64,000 nucleotides of DNA from Physcomitrium patens (Eukaryota > Streptophyta > Bryopsida > Funariales > Funariaceae). The notes beneath the pieces are model-generated. The model did not search any database. It had not been told where the DNA came from and saw only the letters and a program-made list of their open reading frames with translations. Positions 37,150 to 48,801 of the stretch are shown here, piece after piece (the first letter of the stretch is position 1; every line of letters begins with the position of its first letter). The stretch is from assembly GCF_000002425.4 (NCBI RefSeq), contig NC_037267.1, forward strand, positions 9,561,398-9,625,397, given 5' to 3'. The translations under genes and the position numbers were made by a program.

Positions 37150-38656
37150 TTCATATCTTCTTGAATACATCCTTCTGAAATATCATAATCTTTTGTTGTC
37201 TCAAAGCATTGTATATCCTCATAATATTGAAAATTCTCATGTCCTTTTGAAATCTCATACTCTTGAAAAGTCTCATAACTTTCACAATAATCCTTTGTGG
37301 TTTCACAACCACATTTAGTATCATAACCTTATGCGATTTCATAACCTTCTTTATATGAAAACTCATAACTTCTTTCATCCAACTCATATGTAGTCTCATA
37401 GTCATATATAATTTGATTTTCATCATCTTATCCATGCATAATTCTACCACTTCTCACATCATAATGTTGTGAATTCATACAATCTTCATGATTATAACCT
37501 TCAATAGATCTATTATCTATTTTTTGTAAAGGTTCAATCTTGAATTCTTCAACGTGATCCAAAGTATTAGGCAAAATATCTTCACCTCTTTTTATCACCA
37601 AGATATTTTCCATCCAAATTGCCTTTTTATCACCAAGATATTTTCTATCCAAATTGCTATCACCAACTTGCACAAACTTATTCAATATAGAATAGCCATA
37701 GCTTCCAACCGCATTGTCATTAGTTTCCAAATCCTTAATCTTTGCATTACCTTCAAATTTTTGGATACCTTGGCCTTCTATAGTAATAGTTTGGAAAATA
37801 TCTTTCTTCTTTCCTTTACCACTTTTGGTATAAGATCCAATTTCTTTCATCTGCAAAGAATTGGCTTCTCCTTTATAGTACCTCACTTGCTCTTCTATTT
37901 CTCTTTTTTTAAGATTAGTCCCTTGTATTGATAAAGATGACATAGAAGCCAAAGTAGAAGATTTCTTAGGCCATATTGTAACTTCTTTAGCTTTTTCTTC
38001 TTGTTGCTTTGCTAAATCAACCACTACTTTTTTCAACTTCTCTCAATTATCAGTACAATCATTTCCTGTAGACTCACCTACAAGAAGTATGAAAAGCTCA
38101 TCTCTCAAGGCATCATCAAGACCATTTAAAAAAAAATCTACATTTAAAATACTCAATGATCGTCTCTCTGAGGATGAGAGTTGATAAAATCTCCTATCAA
38201 ATTCTTCCAAGAATTCATAAAGATCCATATGCTTCCCTGATTGAAACTCTATCCAATTCAAAAACTTTCACTTGGTAATCCTATCTTCATATCCATCAAT
38301 AAATTCTTTCTTTAAAAGTTCTTGAAATTTTGACCATGTTTCTATACCCCCTTCAAGCAATCCCTTCACCTTTATATGAAATCTAGGTTCAAAGCCAAAT
38401 GTAAGCTTGAAATCATCTTTGTCTCAGGGATTTGGCATGTCTCGATCTCACATGTATAAACTTGCAAAAGCTTAGTGATGTTGCATCCTTCAAACCTCCC
38501 AAATTTGTTGATGACTCCTTGCAATGCCCTCCTGATATCTTTTTCAATTGCTTTCATTCTTTGTTGCTCCTCCATGAATATATAGAAAGCCTTAAAAAAC
38601 TCACTAATATTTGATTCATCCATAATATTCGACATATCCAAAAACCTTGATGACAC
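37150..38656 (-). pseudogene. Gag-like gene with Tyr/Glu-rich tail, broken
   Basis: Reading down the minus strand: 38656-38372 contains INKFGRFEGCNITKLLQVY and an EIETCQIPETKMI segment; 38261-38043 contains WIEFQSGKHMDLYEFLEEF and RRFYQLSSSERRS, a pattern I associate with gag proteins of LTR elements in non-seed plants; 38036-37428 is a Lys/Glu-rich part. The frame continues past a TAA at about 37425 and another near 37329 as an acidic repeat rich in Tyr, Glu and Asp, with short units such as YDYETTYELDERSYEF. Stops fit C-to-T changes at Gln codons. The function of the tail is unknown. No zinc knuckle is seen. Confidence 0.6.
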
Positions 38657-39235
38657 ATCTTCTATTTTATTCTACAATGATCAAAAATGTTCTTTGAAAT
38701 GCTCCAATAAATACCTTATGTTACTTTTAAATGCTCCAACATATCTATAAAGCCTTATAATACTCTATGATATTCCAAATATTGCCATTGTGTTTTAAAA
38801 TAGTCTCCAAAGTTCCAAGAATCCAAAAGTTTGAATTTACATATCACCCAAAGCACTTCTTCTAACTTTCTTGTCTTTCTTCTCCAAAATTCAAATAATC
38901 TAAGAAAACTAAATTCCTTCCACCTTAAGCGTTTCACATCGGGTTCACCAAATATGTCGTAATATGTGAAGTCTTGCTTGAGAATGCTCCGAGCACCTGG
39001 CTGTGGAAGGAAGAATGGAAATTGTAATAACAAAATCTTAATTCTAATAGAATACTAACAATTCTCTAATCATTCCATAATAATGCTATGCAAGCTTAAT
39101 CAAATTCAAAAAAACTTCAAAGAAATTTCAAACAAACAATAAGAATTTTTAAAGAAATATTAGAAGGATGACAAATATCACTCAAATATATCTCAATTCA
39201 ATCTTAATTTAATTCTAGTTAAAATCCTATTGAAC

Positions 39236-39530
39236 TTCATTCAAACTTTAGGCCAAAAATAATTGAAACTTAAATCCTAATAAAATCCTAAATCCTAAAT
39301 CAAACCCTAAACAAACCTTAAACCAAATCCCAATCAAATCCTAAACCAAATCCTAACCAAATCCTAAACCCTAAATCAAATCCTAACCAAATCCTAAATC
39401 CTAAATAAAACCCTACACAAATCCAAAATCCTAAATAAACCCTAAAAAAATCCTAAACCAAATCCTAAATCCTAAATCAAACTCTAATCCAAATCCTAAA
39501 CCCTAAACCAAATCCTAGTAATTCCTACAA
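39236..39530. repeat. Degenerate CCTAAA-type repeat, telomere-like
   Basis: The plus strand carries many variants of CAAATCCTAAAC, period about 11-12 bases, including at least four exact CCCTAAA heptamers, the plant telomere unit. It is not a clean telomeric array: most units have an inserted CAAAT and the period is wrong. A much weaker version occurs at 60560-60715 within the related LTR-like copy. Confidence 0.75.
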
Positions 39531-40549
39531 TAGATTTAAACCTCAATAACTAATGAGTAACCATTGATCTTAATTCAAATTTTTCATACTTCTAAAAAAA
39601 TAAGTTAAAAACAAGCACAAAAAAATTGAAAAGGATCGGAGTTACCAAATTGATGATAACCTCAAAAATGTGCTCGGGTATTGGCCGGCCTCCTTCTCCA
39701 ATCTTGATGCCAATCTTCCAGAACCAATATCTCTCCTTTGCACCGTTCGATTGATTAAAAACTTCTCATACACCTAGAAATTCAAGTCTAATTTTCTCTC
39801 ATATAAGTTTCACTCCAATCCAACTAGTAGATTGCAAGAAAACTTAAAAATCCCCACTAGACCTAAAATTCTACTTTCTGAGACCTTGAATCACTTAAAT
39901 CTCAATATTCCTCAATTCAATCATTGGATCAAGCTCAAATTTACAATACATATTAAACACAACTATAACCATAAACCCACAAAATTTCACCCATAGATCT
40001 ATTACAAAACTCTTGAAATTATCCAAAATGTAAATCCTATTTTATTTCATAAAACCCAAGTCATCCGAAACAAACCTTGACTTTGTAAAGCTCTTACAAA
40101 GTCATATCAGCTCCAAATCACCCAAAATTAATGCCCATAGAAACCTTATCCAATCTTCTCTCAAACCTCACACTCCGATCTGCCAAAGAGTCCCGGAGTC
40201 GTCGTAGAGACTCAGTTTTGTGCCTTAGGGTCTGATTTCGACCTTGGTTCATAACCGGCCCTCTCTAAGTATCAACATCTAGTTTTTTTAAGTAATTTTT
40301 ACTAGAATTTACTCTTAACTTTCTCCTAAAGATGTTTATATCATTTATTTTTCCAATCTATCTTATTTTGCCTTATTTTTGGCCCTACAAAGTAAGTAGA
40401 AGCTATTTTTTTTAAAAGGGCAGCATTACTACTAAAAGTTTTACTACCTTCCTATCTTTTATCCATATTTTTCTATGTTTTCTTTTAACTTGGCTCTTCT
40501 ATAATAAGATCCATATTATCATCTTTCACTTTGTAGTCATGTTACAACA

Positions 40550-41024
40550 CGACACCGTGATAAACTATTTAGCACAATATGTTATCGTCCTTATTTGTAC
40601 TCAAGCTAGATATCAAAAAGCTACAACTATTCTTTCCAACGATGACGCCACAATTTCATATTTTCCAAGTGCAAATCATGTAGCAAGGGTCGATTGTTAC
40701 AAATCATTTTTTGCCATATCAAAAATATTAGTTTGATTAATTATTGGTTTTTTGGTCAAATCAATATTAAAAAATATATAATTTATTGGATATTTTGATT
40801 GCAAAATTTTAAAATTCAAATCAAATCTTAAATATAAGAATAATTTTTTTACCAAAAAATTCTTAAAAAATAAATTTAATCTTGTTGGCTATCTAATTTT
40901 TTGAAATATAATATTTATTTAATTTATTTCAAATTAATAAAATACATGTTGGTATTTTTTATCACATAATCTAAACAATTTTGAGTAGAAAAAGTCTATA
41001 AATATATATAATATTTATTTATTA

Positions 41025-41059
<35 letters not shown>

Positions 41060-42279
41060 CACAAAATTTTAAAATCATATTAGAATGATTCAATATCTAT
41101 TTAAAATTAAAAAGCTCTTAAATGATAATTCATATGTTTTGTCTTATGCAACATTAAATTACAAAGTCTATAAACTATATTCTAAAAGTGCATGATTTAT
41201 AATATAAGATTTTGAATTTCTTTTTTGTAGAAATATTATATATTACTGACTTTTTGTAGTATTACCAAGATATTTTAAAACAAAAGCCTAAATTTTAAAC
41301 ACTTATATCACATTACAAGTTCAAAAAAGAATTGATATAAAAGTAAATATTTTTTTTTATAAAAAAAATATACATATGTATATATATATAATTTTTTTTC
41401 TTGAAATTGTAATTTTTTTAACTAATTTTTACAAGAAATGTATATTATTTTATTTTTTAACTATAATTTCTTAATAATTTTATTTTTTATTAGCTCAAAA
41501 TTTTAAATTTTAGAAATAAAGTTATAAATTAAGTATTTTTTCTATTAATGGTGAATTTTGGTTCAACTTATAGAATTAGAATTTTATTGTTTATTCATGT
41601 GGTATACAAAGTTTTACAATATATTTTATTGAACCTTTTTCTTAGTTGCTTTATCTTTTAAAAACACTAAGGATCAAAATTATATTGTACTTTGATTAAT
41701 TATTTATTAAAAATAATATTTTTCATACTATGTTAACTTCTTCTTAGATTATATAATTGATCAGCATTTTTTAAATGTCATTTGTAGCTTAATCTCATTT
41801 TCTATAGATGGATATTTATTTATTTATTTATTATATCAATCTTTAATAGTGCATCTCTTGTAGTTCATACTTACATATATATTCAAAATTCATTTCCAAC
41901 TTCCCATTAGGAACTAAAAATATTGATTTTAAAATTTTTAATGTGTATGTTTCTATATATGCATATTATATAATGGAATTTTAAATAGATCCATGTTTTT
42001 ATTAAATTGACTCACCCATCATGAAAAAAAGACATCTAGATTTATTTCTCCATTATTGGATCCAAAACCAATAAAAACCAACCACATTCATAATGATTAT
42101 CATATTCTTCATCATAGATAGATCAATTTAGTAAAAACTTGGGTCTATTTAACATTCTCCTAAAAATGTAAAATATACATATAATATATAAATTACTATT
42201 GTTAAATATAACAATCAGAGTGAAATTGATGACCTAAGTTTTAGATAAAATTACTACTTTGAAATAGCATCAGGACAAT
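40550..42279. other. AT-rich desert
   Basis: Very AT-rich, with (TA)n at about 41028-41055 and many A or T runs. I see no gene, no element domain and no RNA gene. Its right edge is sharp: from about 42283 a C run and then ordinary-composition sequence begin, leading into the NUP62 5' region. Confidence 0.7.
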
Positions 42280-42871
42280 CCTCCCCCCCCCCCGATTTGA
42301 ACCAATCAACAACACAAAGTTCCGTCCATCCAGTGGACGAAGAAAAGGAGGACAGACGAATAACGAAGCCCCTTCTGCGGGGCTTTGCTCCTCATTTTAA
42401 AGCTCCTCTCGCAGCGGGGTAAACTGTTTGAAGAAGAAGTACTTCTATTGTATGCCCATGAATCCGCACGACATCTGAAGGTCGCTGCGTGTGAAAATTT
42501 CCACGCTTATGCACGCTTTTCGAAACCGTTGTGGGTCCTTCTCATGCACCCTTTTTTCAGGTTTTTTTAAGCTTCGCTGAGTTCGTTTTTTGGGACTAGC
42601 AGGGGAAGTTTGAGTTTTCAATCGCTTCTGTTTCGTCGCCTTCTTGTGGGTTTACGTGTTTTGTGTGACTTTAGGCTACGTTGCAACGTTGTGCGTGGTT
42701 GTAGAGGTCCCTTCATTTTGGTTTAGGGTCAAGTTGCCGTGAATTCTTTTGTATAACGGAGTTGCTGTGATGAGTTCGCAGTCGGTCTGATTTAGCTGAA
42801 AGCGTTGAAGACGATTGCGAAGGGGGATTAGGTCTGTAGGAAGAGCCTGGAGAACCACTGCGGGATTCGTA

Positions 42872-45800
42872 ATGTCGGGCTTCACAGGATTCGGCACTTC
42901 TTCACAGAGTACGCCAACTGCGTTCTCTTTCGGAACGTCTTCAGCGCCAGCATTTGGTTCTACCGCGGCAGGTAGTACTCCTGCAGCAGGGGGTAGCCTG
43001 TTTGGAGGGTCGAGCGCGCCCTCGTTTGGTTTTGGAGCCTCGCCTGCTGCGTCTTCGGGCGGGGGTTTTGGATCGTCCACGTTTGGAAGCACTGGCCTGT
43101 TCGGTGGAGCTTCCTCTTCCTCATCCCTCTTTGGCGCCAGCCCCACTCCCGCCTTTGGAACTCCAAGTTCGCAGGCTGCATCTGCAGCATCGCCTTCTCC
43201 ATCACCCTTCGCATTTGCTCAATCCTCAGCTACTCCTAGCGCAAGCTCTCCAGCTCCCTCTCTGTTCGGAGCTTCCCCCTCTCCTTTCGGAAGCACAAAT
43301 GCTCAATCCTCTGCTACTCCCGCAGCCTCTTCGTCTCCGTTCGGAGCTTCTCCCAGCACAGGGTCAGCTTTCTCGGGATTCGGAGGCTCGTTTGGGAGCT
43401 CTGGATTTGGGTTTGGTGCGACCCCATCTTCAGCAGCGTCAGCGGCAGCAACTGCCCAGTCTTCAGGTACAGCTTATCTTTCAGCTACATGTTCTCAATG
43501 ACACTACTTGGTTACTTCTTCATAGCGAAAATCTTGATCCCCTGATTATGCTCGCCAAACTAACGAGTCAGTTGTGTCTGATTAATGGCACTCGCATCAG
43601 TTTATGCGTGCTTGGGTTCGTGAAAACGTAACATGCACAATAACTATCAAGAACGTAAAATCTGAAGATGCAACAATAATGACAAGTGTAGGAGGTTCCG
43701 GTTGAACACAATTCTGATTCCTCTTCACGTATTTCAAATTGTAAGTATACTTTGTAGGACGGGTAAAACTGGGGTGATAAGGGTTTATAGTTTGCCCTGC
43801 TTTGGAGCATGAAACATCTGTGAATGAAATCCCTCACGTGTATGAAGAAGTGATCATTGAGTTCTTGTGTCGCTTCCTGGTTTGGTGGCATATGGGATTT
43901 GCGTCCGATTAGATAATTAGATGGAGACATCGACACTTTCTACACAGAAACCCAGGACTTACAAGATCAAGACTCGCGTTAGATAATTAACTGATAGGTT
44001 CTTTCTCTCTAGTATGCTTCATAATATCAATGGTCTTGTTCGTAACTCTAAGAACGACGTTGCAGGTGCATCATCGGGTTTCGGCGCAAGTTCTCTATTC
44101 TCAGGCAGCAAGCCTGCTACCCCAGCGTTTGGCGCGATGACTCCCCAGTTCGGCGCTTCTTCAAGCGCTTCCACTACTCCAGGTTTTGGTGCCTCTTCGT
44201 CTGCATTTTCTTTATCTCAATCAACCCCTGCAGCGACACCTTCTGCCTCTCCTCCTGGATTTTCGTTCGGGAATATTACGAGCCCTGCCCCCTCCTTTGG
44301 GTTTGGCGCTCAATCAACCCCCGCTACAACCCCCGCAGTGTCCTCAGCAGCAGCCTCAACTCCTTTCGCTGGATTTTCATTCGGTTCGAGTGCAGCAACA
44401 TCGGCTGCCTCGGCAACTCCGGCCACTAGCTCGGCTTTCGGCGCATCAACCACGACCCCAAGCCAACCCCAAGCTTCTTCTTCCTCTCTCTTTGGCAGCT
44501 CTACATTTGGATCTACGACTTCATCCTCTTCCGCACCGTCGACGTCCTCCTCTTTGTTCAGTATGTCTACTCCTTCCACACCTTCCTTTTCGCTCCCTGC
44601 CAGCACCTCAGCCACATCCTCCTCTGCTTCTGCATCTACTCTAAGCTTTCCATCATCTATAACATCAGCAGCTGCTGCAAGTACAACTCCTACCGCTTCA
44701 AGCGGGTTTGGTTTCGGAACTTCGACTCCAGCTTCATCGGCAGGTAAGGATCCTCTGTCAATTGGATGCGAGTCGTAATTACTTGAGATTTCATGTGTTC
44801 ATTCTCAGCCTAACATGTATTTTCTAGATCGTCGGTTGATTAGGGTTGGCTCTCTCTTCTTAGCATCTTGCGTTTCGTGTCGAAGTTTTTCTTAGAGTCT
44901 TAAATCATATGTATGCTTGGACGTCTACAACCTGCAGCTTCTTAGGAACTGTTCATTACTTTCTGCTCTTTTTCGAGTGTTTGAAGTGTCCCCCTTAGTC
45001 CTCAGGTGCACTTTTTGGGTCTACTCCAGCATCAACCCAGGCATCTACCCCGGCCTCCTCGGGAGGTTTCTCTTTTGCGGGGGCCGCACCTGCGTCTAGT
45101 GCAAGTGGTGGATTTAGCCTCAGTTTGCTTGCCAAGACGTCTGCAGCCTCTACTCCTGCAGTTTCAGCAACAACTACCCCTAGCACTGGTAAGTAAAGCA
45201 GCGTCCTGCACTGTACTCCCCATCGAAACAATTTAGCATGATAACACCCTGCTTTATTCTATCTACATTCTGTCTTTTTTTTTTTCTTTTTTTTTTTTTA
45301 ATCTTTCTGTATAGAGTAAACACTCAAGAGGTTGCCTGCTTTGCTACTTAGCCTTTTCGCCGTAATAGGTGATAGAGTTAATCGTTCAGTGCTTCTATTG
45401 ATCACTTTCATCTTTCTTGTGGCTTAGGGTTTGGGATGGGAACCGGTTTGGGATGGTCAAATTTGTCAGCTGGTCCAGCAGCCGCAACTACTCCTGCAGC
45501 GACCACAACAGCAGCCACCTCCACAACCACTTCGACCTCAACTGCAGCAACCTCAACTGCCGGGTACATAACCTTTAACTATATTTGGAGGGAGAGATCC
45601 ATCCACTTCAGAGGAAACTGCAGATAAAATTGGACACTGGAGTCTTGGATAACCGTATGTATGGGGTTATAGTTTAGCACGTGATGTCGATGTGAATATG
45701 ATTCTTAAGAGGTTCGAGACCGTGGCTGGTAGTTGTGATTGTGCTTGAGGAGATTTGTTGAAAAAAGATAAAGCTATTTAGTACCATGATCTGATCACTT

Positions 45801-47651
45801 CTCCCCGTGCAGAACGTCTGAAGCTCTCACCAGTACACCTGCACGGACACCAAAGCCTCCGTCAGAAATTGTTGGAAAGACTGTGGAAGAGGTAGTTCTC
45901 ACACTATCTTCATTTGTATTCATAACTTTTTTCTGACCCTTCACATGAAGCATATTGAACTCTTGTGGATTGACATCACCTCCAATGATCCAGTGCGTAA
46001 TCAATCTCGTTTTTTTTTTGTTCCTAGTGCTTTATTCATAGCTTTGTTGACCTGGAGTTATTGATATCATCAAGCACTCATATGAGGCTTTGATATATGT
46101 TGTAGATCATCAAAGAGTGGACTCATGAGCTTCAAGAACGGACATCAAAGTTCCGCAAACAGGCAGAAGCCTTGGGCGAGTGGGACCGACGAATTATTGG
46201 GAATCGGAACCTGTTGATCAAGCTTGAGGTATAGCGTGCGCCAGCTGCCATTACTGCCTTAAGATATGCTTTGTTCCCCTAGACCCTAAGGCATACTCTT
46301 TCTCCCATTTTTTCATTGTTGTGAAATATCGCTACCTTCAGCTACTAGAGCTCTTTATGGATTCATCGCCCAAAATCTGCTCAAGAGAGTTCTCGAGTAT
46401 TTGCCATGCGTAAACTTGTTTGACAATGTGTGAATTGGCAGTTTATTATATCTCATGAACATGATTTCAGTGTCTGAAACGCACCATCGTATTTTTATGC
46501 GTCTGTTATACTCTTAAATGTTCTTCAGACTTCCTGCAGCTGGTGTTACATTCATTGATGAAAGGAAAGAGGTTTATTTTGTTTTAAATTCTTCAATCAT
46601 GTTTTACACGAAGCAATAGGTATTGACTTGATGTTATTGTGCCTTCAGAGTGAAGTTGCTACTGTAGTGGAATCACAACACAGCCTTGAACGACAATTGG
46701 AACTTATTGAGACTCATCAACAGGAGGTACCTGTAGCCTCTAGCTTTTGGTTAATGCTTGAACGGGTCCGCTTGGGAGAGTATTTTTAGTATTCTCAAGC
46801 TATCGAACGCATGTTGAATTGGTCGTGGAGCATCTTTATAGCTGATGCTGAGTTTACATGTTCCTTCATGTTTGAGGTGTGTTTAAATAGCTGAATCGCT
46901 CCCCCTTTTTTTTGAAGGTGGAGAAATCACTGGAAAGCATGGAAGAGGAAGCTGAAAAGCTATATAGGGATGAGCGTCCCAGTTTATTGGAAGATGAAGC
47001 TGCTGCTACTCGTGATATGATGTAAGTAATGCTGGAATATTTGTTACTGATAGTTTTCCTTTCTCAACTATATTTTTGGTTGTTACTCCAGGCCAGATAG
47101 ATGTTCTTGTACAACTGTGTCATCTACAATCCACCTTGGTTATGGAAAAGTGCATGAGATTACAAGTTTTTTATGACCTCTTCCTAGGGTTCTGTTTCGA
47201 AGTCACTAAACACTCGCAATAGTGTGGGATTCTAAGGAAGTTTCGTCTCGCCCACAACCTGATTAGTCCTCAGATTATTTTATCAAGCCCTTTGAATCGC
47301 AATTAATGAATTGTAAACATATGGAGCAGGTTTGAGCAAGCTGAGTTTGTGGAGCGTGAGCTTGAAAGAATGGGCGAGCAGATCAAAGAAACGATTCAGA
47401 ATATTAATGCCGCCCAGGTAAGAACTCATCCAAATCTGAACTCGATGTTAATATGCTCCTGACACTGCTGAAGTGAAACAGATATCTCACTTGCCGAGGT
47501 TACTGATCTTGTTTTGCAGGGCGGAGACTTGGATATTGCAGAAGGAGCTAGTCCTTTGGATTTGGTTGTCCGCATTTTGAACAACCAGTTGACATCGCTG
47601 CTCTGGATTGACGAGAAGGTAGAAAGAATCTGAACTATCATTGAGTCATTG

Positions 47652-47706
<55 letters not shown>

Positions 47707-47930
47707 ATATATATATATATATATATAAACCATTCATGCCCAGATAATGTAGTATTATTTCTCCGCCTTTCATTTTTACGTAACTGGTATGTAGCAACTG
47801 CACATGATGCGATTATGTATTTGTTTGTGTACTGCAGGCTGGAGAGCTTTCAGGCCGTATGCAATCTTTTGCTGACCAGGGTGCACTTCTTGATAAAGGA
47901 CACAGAGGATCTCGTTTGCGTGGAGCCTAA
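42872..47930 (+). CDS. NUP62: Nucleoporin NUP62 (Nsp1 family, FG repeats plus coiled coil)
   Basis: A central-channel nucleoporin that binds transport receptors through FG repeats and anchors in the NUP62-NUP58-NUP54 complex through its coiled coil. Eleven exons, all GT-AG with closing phases: 42872-43466, 44066-44743, 45006-45188, 45428-45563, 45813-45891, 46106-46228, 46649-46726, 46918-47021, 47330-47417, 47520-47618, 47838-47930; 751 aa, close to plant NUP62. Residues 1 to about 520 are Ser/Ala/Thr/Pro/Gly-rich with about 33 FG dipeptides by my count (SFGFG, LFGAS, GFGFG types). From about 545 (EIVGKTVEEIIKEWTHEL) to the end is the Nsp1-like coiled coil, with VESQHSLERQLELIETHQQ and ILNNQLTSLLWID. 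I chose the ATG giving MSGFTGFG; an in-frame ATG at 42815 would add 19 residues. The tail SRLRGA is basic. Confidence 0.93.
47654..47727. repeat. (CT)n(TA)n microsatellite in the last NUP62 intron
   Basis: About 24 CT units followed by about 11 TA units, inside intron 10 (47619-47837). It lies upstream of the last acceptor and could vary in length between individuals. Confidence 0.9.
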
Positions 47931-48801
47931 ACGAATTGAAATGAGTTTAATTTAGAACAGGCTGCGTATTCTGCACAATTAGCTGTTAAAATTTCATGTT
48001 GATGAACTAGTTTCAGATATGGTGCTACGAAGGACATATAAGTCATCCTTACAGTGACGAATATTCAAATCATTCTTACAGCCATATCTATGTTGGTAGG
48101 TAGGAGCTATGTAGTCTGATACCAGTGAGACGCACCGATAACTGTGGACTGGAACTGGGAAACTCACCTTTTTCATAGTCATGTAAATTCAGGGACGCCC
48201 GCACATGGGAACCTGGATCTGCGGTGAAAACTTATTCAAAATTCTTACTTGATCAATGCTTTCAACTTCAGTAGAGGCTATCAAATATTTGGTTTTTTTT
48301 CGCTCGTGAACCCAATTGATTGATTAGTTATGCTTAGCTACAAAAGACTTTTTACTGTTAATATCATTGGATGCTCGTTCCCTTGAGGTCAGGTCATGGC
48401 GTCTTTATCTTTACATTCATCTATTCCGAGGGAAACAAAAGAATACATGGCGTAGAACTCTCCTTGTCTGCTGTCCACCAGTATCGAGTTGTGCCCATAA
48501 TTTGAGCACATCGGCAGTTAGAAGAATTGGACACGCCACCCTGGGAGTCCAAAGTCATATTGGTACACTGAAGTGAAACGGAGAGAAATTGTTCCTTTTC
48601 TATTATCTGTTTAAGCGGAATCGTCCTGGCCGATGGTCGCAGTGCATCGAGGCTCTCTAAAGTTTGTGTGGTAGACAGAGTGGTACTAGTGAGAGATTGT
48701 TCAGATCGTTTAGGATAATTTGCCGATTTTTCTGTGAAGTTGTTGCCGCCGGTACCTGGTGCTATCGATCCGACCTTCGTTGCGCAGGATTGAAGGAAGT
48801 C
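47931..48801. other. NUP62 3' UTR and promoter of the FtsH-like gene
   Basis: No coding frame is supported. The first few hundred bases presumably form the NUP62 3' untranslated region. The frame of the next gene is open from 48664, but the codons before the ATG at 48802 look like 5' untranslated sequence. Confidence 0.5.

Larger units (their letters stand above)
37131..40549 (-). mobile_element. Inverted gag-bearing LTR element fragment
   Basis: From the point where the gypsy integrase stops, readable coding lies on the minus strand. It runs from about 38656 down to 37150 and is gag-like. Upstream of it, about 39.2-40.55 kb, is non-coding sequence ending in GTTACAACA on the plus strand (TGTTGTAAC on the element strand). 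That end, and much of the interior, recurs at 60.5-61.83 kb in the same orientation, so it is probably the LTR and leader of one family. No protease, reverse transcriptase or integrase is present on this strand. Confidence 0.6.

Noticed and set aside
39236..39530. A true telomere or subtelomere
   Set aside because: The heptamer is mostly imperfect with a period of 11-12 bases, and ordinary genes and elements lie on both sides.
42676..43214. Long open frames on the other strand and in other frames of the NUP62 FG exons
   Set aside because: They are shadows of GC-richer, Ser/Ala/Gly-rich repeat coding. The plus frame has FG repeats and continues across introns in phase.
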